A DNA stretch of 64,000 nucleotides from Meira nashicola (Eukaryota > Basidiomycota > Exobasidiomycetes > Exobasidiales > Brachybasidiaceae), in the NCBI GenBank assembly GCA_001600355.1, contig BCJU01000009.1, forward strand, positions 33,682 to 97,681, in the 5' to 3' direction. How positions within the stretch are numbered: position 1 is the stretch's first letter; each line of letters opens with the position of its first letter. The notes beneath the pieces are model-generated. The model had not been told where the DNA came from. It saw only the letters and a program-made list of their open reading frames with translations, and made no database searches. A program made the translations under genes and the position numbers. Shown one piece after another: positions 39,328 to 49,438 of this stretch.

Positions 39328-39975
39328 ATGTCTTCTACTTTCGTTGTCTTTGGAGCAACTGGGGGAACAGGTCGTCATTTTACAGCAAAAGCTTTAAGTG
39401 AGGGACATAAAGTTAGAGCATTCGTTCGAAGTCCAGAGAAAGCTGAAAGATTAGGTCAAGAGAATTTAAGTTTATTTAAAGGTTCAATTACTGATGAAAC
39501 AATTAATTTTAAAGAGTTATTATCTGATTCAAATCAGGTTGTGATTATGCTAGGTGATAAAGAAGCNCAAAAGTNTNCAAAAATCAATCTTACNTTTATC
39601 AAAAGACTTGTTCCTGCTATGCGAGAATATGGNGTACATAAATTATTATATCAAGCAGGAGGTTTAAGTAAGCCACCAGAGCAAAATCTAAGCTTCTTTT
39701 TATGGCCCTTGAGAAATACTGTAGCAAGATCTTTTAACGGACAACATGAAGATAACGAAGCAGTAATGAAATATTTATCAAAAGAAGCTAAAGATATTCA
39801 ATGGATCGTACATAGAGCTGGAATTTATTCAGATGGACCTTCAAAAGGATCTTTGATACGTTCTCCAACAAAGTTTAGCATTGCAACATTTAAAGATTGT
39901 GCTAATTATAATTATAAAATCCTTTCAAATCCATCAGCGATTCATACGTGTGATTTCAGTTTTTACGATCAATAA
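39328..39975 (+). CDS. NAD(P)-binding (NmrA/SDR atypical) protein
   Basis: The 215-residue protein has the atypical-SDR cofactor loop FGATGGTGRHFTAKAL at residues 8-23, then VRAFVRSPEKAERLG, then a segment with VVIMLGDKE. KLLYQAGGLSKPP and IVHRAGIYSDGP complete the NAD(P)-binding-10 pattern. The length fits small flavin-reductase/biliverdin-reductase-B-like members, which lack the classical YxxxK catalytic pair. It could be a quinone or flavin reductase or a redox sensor. It is tail-to-tail with the nitroreductase gene, and the two coding regions overlap by 7 bases. Confidence 0.85.
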   Translation: MSSTFVVFGATGGTGRHFTAKALSEGHKVRAFVRSPEKAERLGQENLSLFKGSITDETINFKELLSDSNQVVIMLGDKEXQKXXKINLXFIKRLVPAMREYXVHKLLYQAGGLSKPPEQNLSFFLWPLRNTVARSFNGQHEDNEAVMKYLSKEAKDIQWIVHRAGIYSDGPSKGSLIRSPTKFSIATFKDCANYNYKILSNPSAIHTCDFSFYDQ

Positions 39976-40775
39976 AATGTTACCAATTCATCCAATGTCA
40001 TCTTTTCTTGTTTTCCCGAAAATTGTTGAATTTTTTGTAAATCCGGATAACCTAATGCTATTCCACAAACTACTGATTCAGTATTTTTTAAAGGTAATTG
40101 TTTCGCATAAACGTCATGATAAGTAGCATGAGCTTCTTGAATACAACATTCTAGGCCAAAAGAACGGATTGCTAAAACTAAAGCCATAACAAACATCCCT
40201 GTATCCAAGTACATTCCTGAAGGAGCTTCTGGAATTGTTGTAATTAAAAATCCAATTGGTGCATCAAAGAATGACCAATTCCTTTGTGATAATTCTCTTC
40301 TTGCTTTTGTATCTTTTCGTTCTATGTTTAATGGCCCGTAAAATGCTTCACCGAATCCCGTTCTTCTTTGTGCTAAGAATTGATATTCTGGTTTTGCTAG
40401 TGTAGTGTTTGAAGGATAAAAAGTATAAGGTGATTGATATTGATGAATAGAATCAAGATCATTTGCAGCTTTCTTAACATGATCGCTGATCTCATCCTTT
40501 TTCCTTCCACGTAAAACATGAACATGCCAAGGTTGAAAATTTGATCCGCTTGGTGAATTTTTAGCCGAAAGAAGGATTTCTTCAATAATGTTTTGATCTG
40601 GATTTTTATCTGATAAAAAATACCTGCATGAGAAACGATTGATAAGCAAATCTTTTAATACTTCGCTACCACGCTCTTTGACTATTTCGGATCTTTGAAC
40701 GGTGTTCTTCTCGATTGACCTCTCGCCATCTTCCGCTAAATTGTATTGAGAACTGTGATAAAATTGAGTGGGCAT
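39969..40775 (-). CDS. Nitroreductase-family FMN protein
   Basis: The 268-residue protein has the NfsB/nitroreductase fold. RFSCRYFLSDKNPDQ near residue 50 is the Arg-Ser-x-Arg-x-Phe phosphate-binding motif. NSPSGSNFQPWHVHVLRG follows, the Ser-x-x-Asn-x-Gln-Pro-Trp FMN-binding motif. YLDTGMFVMALVLAIRSFGL and VVCGIALGYPD are the second FMN contacts. Such enzymes reduce nitroaromatics, quinones or flavins with NAD(P)H. It lacks targeting signals. The stop lies inside the 3' end of the plus-strand gene (7-base overlap at 39969-39975). Confidence 0.9.
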   Translation of the reverse strand: MPTQFYHSSQYNLAEDGERSIEKNTVQRSEIVKERGSEVLKDLLINRFSCRYFLSDKNPDQNIIEEILLSAKNSPSGSNFQPWHVHVLRGRKKDEISDHVKKAANDLDSIHQYQSPYTFYPSNTTLAKPEYQFLAQRRTGFGEAFYGPLNIERKDTKARRELSQRNWSFFDAPIGFLITTIPEAPSGMYLDTGMFVMALVLAIRSFGLECCIQEAHATYHDVYAKQLPLKNTESVVCGIALGYPDLQKIQQFSGKQEKMTLDELVTFY

Positions 40776-41041
40776 CGCTGAATGATAATGATGAGGAGTA
40801 GTAGTTTTTGATGAAAGGAATTGCTAACCACACTTTTAAAAGATAAAACTCAATCAATGCAGAACACCATTATCTGACAAACCTATTCGCGGAGCTTAAA
40901 TTCTTGCATGTTCTTTAGACCCGTTCGGGAAAGATAGCGGATCAGTCCGCGCTAAGGGCGGGGCTTCATTCCCGAAGCACAACAACATACATATACAAAG
41001 GCTAGTATGGGATTCGAAGCTAAACTATTTTATATACATGC

Positions 41042-41875
41042 TTATCCTTTGCCAATAATCCATTCATTTACTCTATTTATCCAATTCAACACTAATGCTT
41101 TAAACAATCCTTGATCATCCAGTGGTAAAGCATGTGTTTCTCGATCCAAAACTGCAAATGTTGCTCTAGGATATTGTTGTAAAAGACGTATGCTATCTCT
41201 ATATCCTACATCATCATCTTGACGACCACAAAGGATAAGTGTTGGCGCTAGAAACTTGTCTGTGTTTGATTGATATTTTGCGGATAATTTATAGAGTTGT
41301 TTATCAGAACGAATAGGTCCCAATACACCAAAATCAGAAGCTTGAATTGCAGGAAGAACAGTATCGTTTATCTTTTGTCGTAACTTTGAAAGATATTCAG
41401 GAGTTTGAATGAGGATATTACCTAAATCATTCTTTTCTTGAGGTGTGAGTTGTGATATAAGTTCTGGATTAGATATAATTGGCTGAAATGAATCAAGATC
41501 ACGCTTGCTATTATCCGATTCGATAAGAGGTACTCGCAATAATAAACCATCAATTTGTGATCGAAATTGCTGAGAAAGTCCTATAGCCAATGCACCACCA
41601 CAAGAAGAACCAGCTAGTAAGAATCGATCTTTTCCAATAATTCTTTCAACAAAATGAACAAGTCGTAAAAATATATCATCTATACTCTTTATTCCGTTTG
41701 CGGGTGTGGAACCCATTCCTGGTAAATCAATATAAATTCTACGAAAGCCTGGGATTGAATCAAAGATAGGTTCAAAATCACTTGATTCATAATTTCCATT
41801 CATTTCCCAACCATGTATGAATAAGATTGGTATTCCTTCTCCTATACTATGCCAAGAAAGGTTACTACTGTCCAT
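41042..41875 (-). CDS. Alpha/beta hydrolase
   Basis: The 277-residue protein has PILFIHGWEMNG (the HG oxyanion motif), then the strand-turn IYIDLPGMGSTPA. The nucleophile elbow LLAGSSCGGALAIG has the central Ser of G-x-S-x-G. The acid is likely in LILCGRQDDDVGYRD near residue 219, and the His in DRETHALPLDD near 249. These are the canonical triad positions of the AB_hydrolase_1 family. No signal peptide is present, so it is cytosolic. Esterase, epoxide hydrolase-like or C-C hydrolase activity are all possible. Confidence 0.87.
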   Translation of the reverse strand: MDSSNLSWHSIGEGIPILFIHGWEMNGNYESSDFEPIFDSIPGFRRIYIDLPGMGSTPANGIKSIDDIFLRLVHFVERIIGKDRFLLAGSSCGGALAIGLSQQFRSQIDGLLLRVPLIESDNSKRDLDSFQPIISNPELISQLTPQEKNDLGNILIQTPEYLSKLRQKINDTVLPAIQASDFGVLGPIRSDKQLYKLSAKYQSNTDKFLAPTLILCGRQDDDVGYRDSIRLLQQYPRATFAVLDRETHALPLDDQGLFKALVLNWINRVNEWIIGKG

Positions 41876-42037
41876 CTTGCTACACGAAAAGAGGTGGTTG
41901 TTTATTCTTAATTTAAGCTAAAGTCCAAATCGCGCCATAAAAATAAAAGTTTAAATTAAGCTGCAGCTTTGCATATTCATTTTTGCGGGGTGGCAGCCTA
42001 ATCTAAAACTATCTTCCTTTCTTCCATTATTATACAC

Positions 42038-44146
42038 ATGCCAAGACCAAAGAAAAAGTCACAAAGTAACGAAAAAATTGAAGAAAAGAAGAATGTGAGA
42101 ACATATGCAGCATCTTGTGTTTCTTGTCAAAGGAGAAAGATAAAATGTGGATTAGATAAACCAACATGTTCAAATTGTATAAAATTTCACGAAGAATGTC
42201 TTTATAAAATTTCACCTCGTTATAGTAGATCAAGATCAATAACGCAAAATACTTCAATTTATGACACACCATCTAGTTCTATGCATTATGAAGAAGGAAA
42301 TATTAATGCATTCCTTCGTCAAAGGGTAAATGATTTAGAAGAAGAATTAATTAATGCTCGAAGGCAAAATACAAATCAAACCGATCTTCTCTCACAATCT
42401 ACTCCAAATGGAATGGAAGATGGTTCAATCGGTCTTTATGAAGGTAAAAATAGTACTCTTATTCGAAAAGAATACTTTCGATCTATAAACACCTTAAACA
42501 AATCTTTTGAAAGATTAGCATCAACTCGTTTACATAGCATTCTATCAAAGTCTAATCCTACAATTTCGGCAAATTTAGCATCTGATTTATTACAAGCATA
42601 CTTTGAATGGTGGAATCCACTTCATATGTATCTGTATAGAGCGGATTTCTACTGTTCATTAGTCGTTGAAGGTGATAATTTTTCACCTTTTTTATTAAAT
42701 GCAACACTTTCTCAAGGAGCTCGGTTACTCAGTTCAGGTCTATATACTCCTAGGGATGGATTCAATACAAAATTACCTTCTCCAGATCAATTTCTACTTC
42801 AAGCCAAACCTTGCATAATTGAAGAAATTGATAAAGGTAATTCATCAGCACTTCTTCAAGGTTTGTTGATTATGGCAGGTCGTGAAGCATCTTGTGGGCA
42901 TGTTGATCAATCTTGGCTTTATACGAGTATGGCAATTCATATTTTAAAAGGATTAAATTTGGACAAGCCACCAAAACAGTCAGCAGGCTCTTATCGTCCT
43001 ATTGGCTTTCAAAAGCGTGAATTAAATAATCGTTTATTTTGGTCAATTTATTGTTGGGATAAAACTTTAAGTATGACATTAGGAACCGAATCATCTTTTT
43101 CCGCTCCAAAGGATGCCAATCCTGCGTTTTTATTAGATGAATCATTGGATAACGAAGTTTGGAATCCATCTTTGGCAGACTACGCAACAGTTAAGATCGC
43201 TAAACCATTTAGAGTTTCCCACGAAACATGCCAAACAACTTTTATTTTTCGAAAATTTGCCGAGCTTTGTATGATAATTGAAGGAATTCTACGTGCTCGT
43301 TATGGTCAAAACAACAATAGTTTTAGGGAAGATGAAATTGGTCATCTTCACAAAAGGTTACAACTTTGGCAACAAGGTTTAGAGGGAAAGAACGTTATTA
43401 TGAAAGTGAACGATCCATCAACTTGTCAGTTCTCACCACAAAAGTTTCAACTTAATATGCTTTATCATTGCGCTTATATCATCCTTCATCGTTCTTCAGC
43501 ATCAGCACAAGGTTCAAATCGATCCGCCGCAGAGATATGTCGAATTCATGCATATCAATTACATGACTTGGTTCGAATACGTGAAAGGACGTTAGGGTTA
43601 AATGATTTATCTTATTTAGTCTGTCATTGTTTATATGCAGCTGTAACGATATTCGTTCAAGATTTTAGAAATGGTTCACCTTATTTGATCGGAGAAGCAA
43701 CTCGACAATTAGCATTTAGCATTCAAGTTTTAGAAAAAGGTAGTTTAAGAAGTCCAGGAATGATTCGTGCTCTTCACAAAGCAAAAGCAGAACTTTCTCA
43801 TCCTACAGAATATACCCAAATTATTGATGGTGAAATAGGAACCTCAACAAGTTCTTTAGAAACAAATACTATTCCATCAACTACACCTATTGATTCATAT
43901 ACCTCTAATAATACAGGAGGAGAAGAAAATGTTGCCGATTTAGAACAATGGGTATTTGATCAAGCAGCAAATTTAGGCTTGTTATTCCCTCCAAATCCAC
44001 CACCACCACAACCAGCAGTAGAAACACAAGATCCACAGATTACCACCACTCAAACGGACGTTGAACAAACTACCGACTTTAATGATTGGCTAACAGAAAA
44101 TTTACCAGATTTTCCTGATGTCTTATTTAGCGGTTTGACAGGATAG
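42038..44146 (+). CDS. Zn2Cys6 transcription factor with fungal-specific TF domain
   Basis: The 702-residue protein starts MPRPKKKSQSNEK and has the zinc cluster CVSCQRRKIKC, a short loop, CSNCIKFHEEC at about residues 28-54. A coiled coil follows at about 86-104 (LRQRVNDLEEELINARRQ). The middle-homology domain runs from about 180 with FEWWNPLHMYLYRADFY and PFLLNATLSQGARLLS, and RLFWSIYCWDKTLS is the central motif of the family. The C-terminus is acidic and proline-rich (PPNPPPPQP), a plausible activation region. It is convergent with the permease at 44169 (22 bases) and heads the AtuA-cyclase block, which it may regulate (inference). Confidence 0.9.
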   Translation: MPRPKKKSQSNEKIEEKKNVRTYAASCVSCQRRKIKCGLDKPTCSNCIKFHEECLYKISPRYSRSRSITQNTSIYDTPSSSMHYEEGNINAFLRQRVNDLEEELINARRQNTNQTDLLSQSTPNGMEDGSIGLYEGKNSTLIRKEYFRSINTLNKSFERLASTRLHSILSKSNPTISANLASDLLQAYFEWWNPLHMYLYRADFYCSLVVEGDNFSPFLLNATLSQGARLLSSGLYTPRDGFNTKLPSPDQFLLQAKPCIIEEIDKGNSSALLQGLLIMAGREASCGHVDQSWLYTSMAIHILKGLNLDKPPKQSAGSYRPIGFQKRELNNRLFWSIYCWDKTLSMTLGTESSFSAPKDANPAFLLDESLDNEVWNPSLADYATVKIAKPFRVSHETCQTTFIFRKFAELCMIIEGILRARYGQNNNSFREDEIGHLHKRLQLWQQGLEGKNVIMKVNDPSTCQFSPQKFQLNMLYHCAYIILHRSSASAQGSNRSAAEICRIHAYQLHDLVRIRERTLGLNDLSYLVCHCLYAAVTIFVQDFRNGSPYLIGEATRQLAFSIQVLEKGSLRSPGMIRALHKAKAELSHPTEYTQIIDGEIGTSTSSLETNTIPSTTPIDSYTSNNTGGEENVADLEQWVFDQAANLGLLFPPNPPPPQPAVETQDPQITTTQTDVEQTTDFNDWLTENLPDFPDVLFSGLTG

Positions 44147-44168
44147 TGTACAACTTTTTTCTTTTTTT

Positions 44169-45821
44169 TTATAAAATGATTTCTCTTTTTGTTTGACTAT
44201 CTTTTTCATCATATTCTGAAGAATGTTGAAGGTTGTTTTGCTGCATTGTCCATTCTATGTCATTTGTTTGTTGTTCTTGTTTTGTACGAAATAAACGTTG
44301 CCAAGGTTTTCGAAACAAAGATTCCATTTCTTCTAAACTTCTACCTGAAGTTTCAGGAATAAAGATTGCAACATAAATAATACTTAAAAAACAAACAGAA
44401 GCGTTAAAAGCGAATAATCCAACTCCATTCATAGAATGTAACATTGGTTGTAAAGCACGTGAAGCTCCATATTGATTGACGAAATGAAAGATCATAATAA
44501 TTGTTGTTGCTAATGCTCTAGTTGAAGATGGAAAGATTTCAGTTCCTATCAAATAAGAAATTGCATTAAAACCTAAAGTCCAACCAATTCCAGCAATAAA
44601 GATTGCAAAAATTGCAGCAATACCTGCATGTTGATGTGAAGCAGAATTTGCTCCATCTAAAGGATCTTTAACGATTCCTAAATAAGCCGAAAGATAAATT
44701 GCCGCAATACATTGTAAAGAAATACCAATAAAAACGCTTTTTCTTCTACCAATTTTATCGATTAAAAAGAATGCTGCACACATTGCCGAAAGAAGTTTAA
44801 CGATTCCAAAAATTGCAGTTGTGAATAAAGAAGAATTGCTATGAACACCAACTAAGTTTAGTAATTTTGGTGCATAAATTGTTAAACTACCTCCACCACC
44901 TGACCAATTTGATAAAATTTGAATCAAAATTCCAACAATCAATAATCTGTATAACTGAGAAGAAGATGTAAATAAACGTGATAATCCTGCTAAAACGTTT
45001 CCATGTGATTCTTGACGTTCTCGATCATGTTGTTCAAGCATACTATCAAACTCTTCCTTGAAATATGGATGATGCTCATCAAGTTGACGATAATATAATA
45101 AAACCTTTTTAGCTTGATCTTCTTTTCCTCTTTTTAATAACCATCTTGGACTTTCTTTAACAATTAAAGATCCTAAAAAAGATAAACCTGCAAAGATAAA
45201 ATTAACTGAAACAGGAATACGCCAACGAGCTGAACTATTTGCATCAATATGACGTTGAGAACCATAATTGGCAAAATAACCAATAACAATACCAATATAA
45301 ACTGAAAATGCATAAATATTTACTGCCATTCCACGTCTTGATTTTGGTGCAACTTCTGTTAAAAATGTTGGAACGCAAACAGAAGTACCTCCAGTTCCAG
45401 TTCCTGCAATAAATCTACCTGCATACATTTGTGATAAACCTGAAGGTCCACCTTGAGTACTTGTTATCCAAATCGTTGTACCTATAATCCAAACGATCGT
45501 ACATAATTGACAAGTACGTAAACGACCGAACCAATCAACACAAAAGAAAGCTAAAAGAGAACCTAAAACACAACCAAGTTGAACCATTGAAACAACATTT
45601 GATTGTGCAGAAGAACCGTTTGTGATTCCATATAATTTTAACCATTCTTTTTGACCTTCAATACCAGAAATAATACCTTCATCAGCACCACGACTTGCAC
45701 CTAACGTTCCAATGATAAACATTGTACTGATTATACGCCAATTCCATATTTGTTTAGGAGAAGATTGGGAGGGGATTTGATTGGTAGAAGTTTTTGTTCG
45801 AGAGAATTTAAGGAAAGACAT
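44169..45821 (-). CDS. MFS sugar transporter-family permease
   Basis: The 550-residue protein has Sugar_tr signatures: GSLLAFFCVDWFGRLR, GRFIAGTGTGGTSVC, EVAPKSRRGMAVNIYA, VKESPRWLLKRG, a central cytosolic loop, DKIGRRKSVF and PETSGRSLEEMESLF. Twelve membrane segments fit. The Asn-Trp-Ser-Gly-Gly segment in TM7 replaces the more usual QxxSGxN of hexose transporters, suggesting a non-glucose substrate such as quinate, lactose or an organic acid. It sits between the regulator and the AtuA gene, whose promoter it shares. Confidence 0.88.
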   Translation of the reverse strand: MSFLKFSRTKTSTNQIPSQSSPKQIWNWRIISTMFIIGTLGASRGADEGIISGIEGQKEWLKLYGITNGSSAQSNVVSMVQLGCVLGSLLAFFCVDWFGRLRTCQLCTIVWIIGTTIWITSTQGGPSGLSQMYAGRFIAGTGTGGTSVCVPTFLTEVAPKSRRGMAVNIYAFSVYIGIVIGYFANYGSQRHIDANSSARWRIPVSVNFIFAGLSFLGSLIVKESPRWLLKRGKEDQAKKVLLYYRQLDEHHPYFKEEFDSMLEQHDRERQESHGNVLAGLSRLFTSSSQLYRLLIVGILIQILSNWSGGGGSLTIYAPKLLNLVGVHSNSSLFTTAIFGIVKLLSAMCAAFFLIDKIGRRKSVFIGISLQCIAAIYLSAYLGIVKDPLDGANSASHQHAGIAAIFAIFIAGIGWTLGFNAISYLIGTEIFPSSTRALATTIIMIFHFVNQYGASRALQPMLHSMNGVGLFAFNASVCFLSIIYVAIFIPETSGRSLEEMESLFRKPWQRLFRTKQEQQTNDIEWTMQQNNLQHSSEYDEKDSQTKREIIL

Positions 45822-46243
45822 TTTTTAAGAGGGGGATAATTGTCTATAAGGCAAGACTTCAATTAAACCCTAACCTTTTATAAAGATATCGTGGGAAAAA
45901 GTTGGGGCCCCATATTGTGTGTGTAACAAGATGATCACTGTACTAAGCAAGGAACGAAATATATATTTTAAGGCACGTTTCCCCACAAAATCATAAAAGT
46001 AGCTTTATTAATACGCTAAACAACGGATTTGGCTGTATGGAAATCCGTTTTCAAAATGCGCTTCTTGAATTCCATACTGGCGCTGTTCCTATATTGTTAA
46101 ACGGATTTCATTTCGGTATTCAAGCGATATAAACATTATAATAGGATTGAATATGAGTGGGGTATATATAAAAAGCAGATATTTATCATTCTTACCACCT
46201 TGATTCCATACTTTATTATTTCTCACTCACTTATCTTTTTATC
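45822..46243. promoter_or_regulatory. Divergent promoter of the permease and AtuA-like genes
   Basis: TATATATAAAAA at about 46163-46174 lies some 70-80 bases before the AtuA ATG. The repeated phrase a(a/g)acggattt/atccgttt occurs near 46020-46060 and 46100, an imperfect repeat with inverted orientation. Head-to-head placement supports coordinated control. Confidence 0.5.
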
Positions 46244-48082
46244 ATGGCACCAGTAGCTACTTCAACATTTACACCGCCCGGCGAAGTGCGTATTTTAACG
46301 CCTAATGCGATGTTAGGATATGGTTATCAAACTAAAGATTTTTGGCGAGGAGTTCAAGAATATCATCCTCATGCAATCATTCTTGATTCAGGTAGTACGG
46401 ACGGAGGACCATATAAATTAGGATTAGGTAAAATGACATGTGCACGTTCAAGTTATCAAAGAGATTTAACTCCAATCCTTCAAGCATGTTTTCATCATAA
46501 AATAAAAGTTCTTATAGGTAGCGCAGGAGGAAGTGGAAGTAATCGTCATGTTGATGAACTTGTTGAAATTATTGATGAAATTTGTCAAAGCGAAAAAATA
46601 TCTTTGAAAGTGGCTAAAATTTATGCTCAAGTTGAACGTGAAACGGTAAAAGAATGCATTCGAAATAAAACAGTTACACCTTGCGGTCCCGTTCCTGAAT
46701 TAACGGAAAAGGATGTGGATAACGTCGTGAAAGGACAAGAAATTGTTGCTCAAATGGGCGCAGAACCTTATATTCGTGTTTTAGAGCGTTCTAGTGAAGT
46801 TGACGTGATCATCGGTGGACGTTCATATGATCCAGCTCCATTTGCTGCATTTGCTATGCATAATGGAATTTCACCTGGAGCAGCATGGCATTGTGGAAAG
46901 ATTATGGAATGCGGTGGAATGTGTGCAATTCCAAAAGGTAGAACGATGCTTGCAACATTAAAAGAGGATAAATTTGATCTTATGCCTCTTTCATTGAATG
47001 AACGTTGTACAAAACTTTCCGTTGCAGCTCATACACTTTATGAAAAAACAAGACCTGATATTTTACCTGGTCCAGGTGGTCGTTTATTACTCAAGAATGC
47101 CAAATATACTGAATTACAAGATGGTCGTAGCGTTCGAGTTGAAGGTGCTATATTTGAACCATTACCGTATACGATCAAATTGGAAGGAGCTGAACAAGTT
47201 GGTTTTAGGACTATATTTATTGGAGGTATTCGTGATCCAACATTAATTGAACAAATTGATAGCTTTCTCAAAGCTGTTTATGATTACACAGTTGATCTTT
47301 TTCCTTCTTTGTTAAAAGAAGATTGTCAATTATTATGGCACGTTTACGGTAAAAATGCAGTAATGGGACCTTTAGAAACTTTTAAAGGCGCACAACCACA
47401 TGAACTTGGAGTGATGGGAGAAGTTGTTGCACCTACGCAGGAACTAGCTGATTCGATTGCAAGTGCAGCTAGAACGAGTTGTTTGCATATGCCATACGAA
47501 GGTCAATTAGCTACAACTGGAAATTTTGCAAGTCCACTAACACCTTTAGATCAACCAATCGGTCCTGTTTTTAAGTTTTCGATTTATCATTTAATTCCTT
47601 GTAATGATCCATCTTCTTGGCCAGTAACGATCACAAATGTTGGCGTTAGGGAAAATGAAGCCGTACATTCGATTTCACGTTCTACTCCAAGAACGACAGA
47701 TAGCAAACCAAACGGAACTTATTTACCAAAAGTACAAAAAACAATTAACCTAAACAAGACAAATGCAATCCACGATTTAGCAAGCGTTGTAAGAAGTAAA
47801 AATTCAGGTCCATTTGAAATCACGTTAGACATCATGTTTACAGACGAAAGTGTTTATCAAAGAGTTCGACAAGCAAACGTTTTAAATGCGGAAATGGTGA
47901 TGAAATTGTATAAAACTGAAAAATCTTCTATTCTCTGGGAAGGTTTCTTTGATGCTGCTCTTGCATGGAAATGTACAATTAAGCGTCCTTGGCCTCAAGG
48001 TACGATTGGAGAACGTGATACATTAGGAACTGCTCAACATGCTCCTTTACTCGATATCATTGTTCCTCCTTTGTCTTTATAG
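46244..48082 (+). CDS. AtuA-like acyclic terpene utilisation family protein (DUF1446)
   Basis: The 612-residue intronless protein has the two-part architecture of fungal DUF1446 proteins. The first 460 or so residues form the AtuA core with LDSGSTDGGPYKLGLG, GSAGGSGSNRHVDELVEI, VIIGGRSYDPAPFAAFAM and WHCGKIMECGGMCAIPKG. The C-terminal 100 residues (LASVVRSKNSGPFEITLDIM onwards) form the second AtuA domain with a ferredoxin-like fold. AtuA is encoded in the bacterial citronellol/acyclic-terpene operon, but its reaction is not established. A polyketide/terpenoid or branched acyl substrate is an inference. The cyclase and SDR genes follow on the same strand. Confidence 0.9.
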   Translation: MAPVATSTFTPPGEVRILTPNAMLGYGYQTKDFWRGVQEYHPHAIILDSGSTDGGPYKLGLGKMTCARSSYQRDLTPILQACFHHKIKVLIGSAGGSGSNRHVDELVEIIDEICQSEKISLKVAKIYAQVERETVKECIRNKTVTPCGPVPELTEKDVDNVVKGQEIVAQMGAEPYIRVLERSSEVDVIIGGRSYDPAPFAAFAMHNGISPGAAWHCGKIMECGGMCAIPKGRTMLATLKEDKFDLMPLSLNERCTKLSVAAHTLYEKTRPDILPGPGGRLLLKNAKYTELQDGRSVRVEGAIFEPLPYTIKLEGAEQVGFRTIFIGGIRDPTLIEQIDSFLKAVYDYTVDLFPSLLKEDCQLLWHVYGKNAVMGPLETFKGAQPHELGVMGEVVAPTQELADSIASAARTSCLHMPYEGQLATTGNFASPLTPLDQPIGPVFKFSIYHLIPCNDPSSWPVTITNVGVRENEAVHSISRSTPRTTDSKPNGTYLPKVQKTINLNKTNAIHDLASVVRSKNSGPFEITLDIMFTDESVYQRVRQANVLNAEMVMKLYKTEKSSILWEGFFDAALAWKCTIKRPWPQGTIGERDTLGTAQHAPLLDIIVPPLSL

Positions 48083-48163
48083 TTTGTTTTTAAACTTTTA
48101 GCGTATTTTTTATGAGCTATTTTTGTATATAAAAAATTCTTTGTTAATTACCACCATCATCCA

Positions 48164-49135
48164 ATGAACAAAAGACCAGAGTTTGAAAATTTGCCGTTTG
48201 GAAAAGATGATGATCCTGCATATTCTGCTTGGGGTCTGTATGGAAAAGATGATCAAATTGGAACTCTAAATCTTCTCACGCCTAAAAAAGTACACGAAGC
48301 AATGGGTGAAGTACACTTTGGCATACAAATCAATCTATCTTTACCGCTTACTATGCCAAGACAACCACTTAATCCTACTCGAAAGCCTCTTCTTCATACA
48401 AAAACAAATAAAGGTTATGCAAATGATGACAGTATAGAGATAAACACTCAATCTTCTTCTCATTGGGATGGTTTGCAGCATGTTGGTTATCATTATCTTT
48501 CGAAAGATAAACCTGTTCGATTTTATAATGATTTACCATTAGACAAATTAGGTATAGATAGAATGGCAAATCGCGGAGGAATAATAAGTCGTGGCATTTT
48601 ATTGGATTATGCTAAATGGTCAGAGGATGTACTTAATCAACCGGTACTTCCTTTCACTCGACAAACAATTTCGGTAAATGATCTTGAGGCAGTCTTGGCA
48701 TGGCAAAATAATACCCAAATTCAACCAGGTGATATTCTTTTATTACGTACAGGATGGACAAAAGCTTATCATGCTCTTTCTACTAATGAACAAATGGAGC
48801 TTGGTCTACGTCAAGGTGAAGAACGAAAGCATATCGGAGTTGAACAAAGCAAAGAAATGCTTAAATGGCATTGGGATAAAGCTCTTTCCGCTGTAGCAAC
48901 AGATACGATGGCATACGAAGCATGGCCTCCTAAACCACTCAACCCTAAAGAACAATTTTGTTTACATGAAATATTCTTATCCGGATGGGGAATGCCAATA
49001 GGAGAAACATGGGACTTAGAAAAGTTAAGTGAAGAATGTTGGAAGAAGGAAAAATTTAGTTTTTTACTCATCTCTCAACCGCTCAATCTTCCTAATGGAG
49101 TGGCAAGCCCTAGTAATGCTATAGCCGTTCTATAA
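48164..49135 (+). CDS. Cyclase family protein (kynurenine formamidase-like metal hydrolase)
   Basis: The 323-residue protein matches fungal PF04199 cyclases. It begins with FENLPFGKDDDPAYSAWGLY and GTLNLLTPKKV. The metal-site region is SSSHWDGLQHVGYH, corresponding to the H-x-G-T-H-x-D motif. RGILLDYAKW, LLLRTGWTKAY and AVATDTMAYEAWPP are further family blocks, and CLHEIFLSGWGMPIGE lies near the end. The bacterial relatives hydrolyse amides or lactones (formamidase, isatin hydrolase). It lies 81 bases after the AtuA gene on the same strand, a tight spacing that suggests coexpression. Likely substrate: a lactone or amide made upstream in the same pathway (inference). Confidence 0.87.
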   Translation: MNKRPEFENLPFGKDDDPAYSAWGLYGKDDQIGTLNLLTPKKVHEAMGEVHFGIQINLSLPLTMPRQPLNPTRKPLLHTKTNKGYANDDSIEINTQSSSHWDGLQHVGYHYLSKDKPVRFYNDLPLDKLGIDRMANRGGIISRGILLDYAKWSEDVLNQPVLPFTRQTISVNDLEAVLAWQNNTQIQPGDILLLRTGWTKAYHALSTNEQMELGLRQGEERKHIGVEQSKEMLKWHWDKALSAVATDTMAYEAWPPKPLNPKEQFCLHEIFLSGWGMPIGETWDLEKLSEECWKKEKFSFLLISQPLNLPNGVASPSNAIAVL

Positions 49136-49438
49136 CCTTTTTCTTTGTACGTACATGAGATTGTTGCCGAATGTTTTCAAGAAAAGCGCCTAAAGCACAC
49201 TAAGAGCCTAAACCTACTCGACGAATATTAGTTGTCACCAAGTTGTAGAGCAGTGTTGTAACATATAATTCTGAAGGACTTCCATTATTACATTTAGAGA
49301 AGGAGCGGAGATAGATGCACGCTTCTATTTTAGGCCCGCTCCACATCTTTATGCTGTTTAACTCCACCATTAATAGGCTGTAGCTATATAAAGAAGGACT
49401 GAGATTCAATCTGACTCCTAAAATAATCATTATCAAGC
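49136..49438. promoter_or_regulatory. SDR promoter region
   Basis: TATATAAAG at 49385-49393 lies 46-54 bases before the ATG. The rest is spacer without a gene. Confidence 0.45.
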
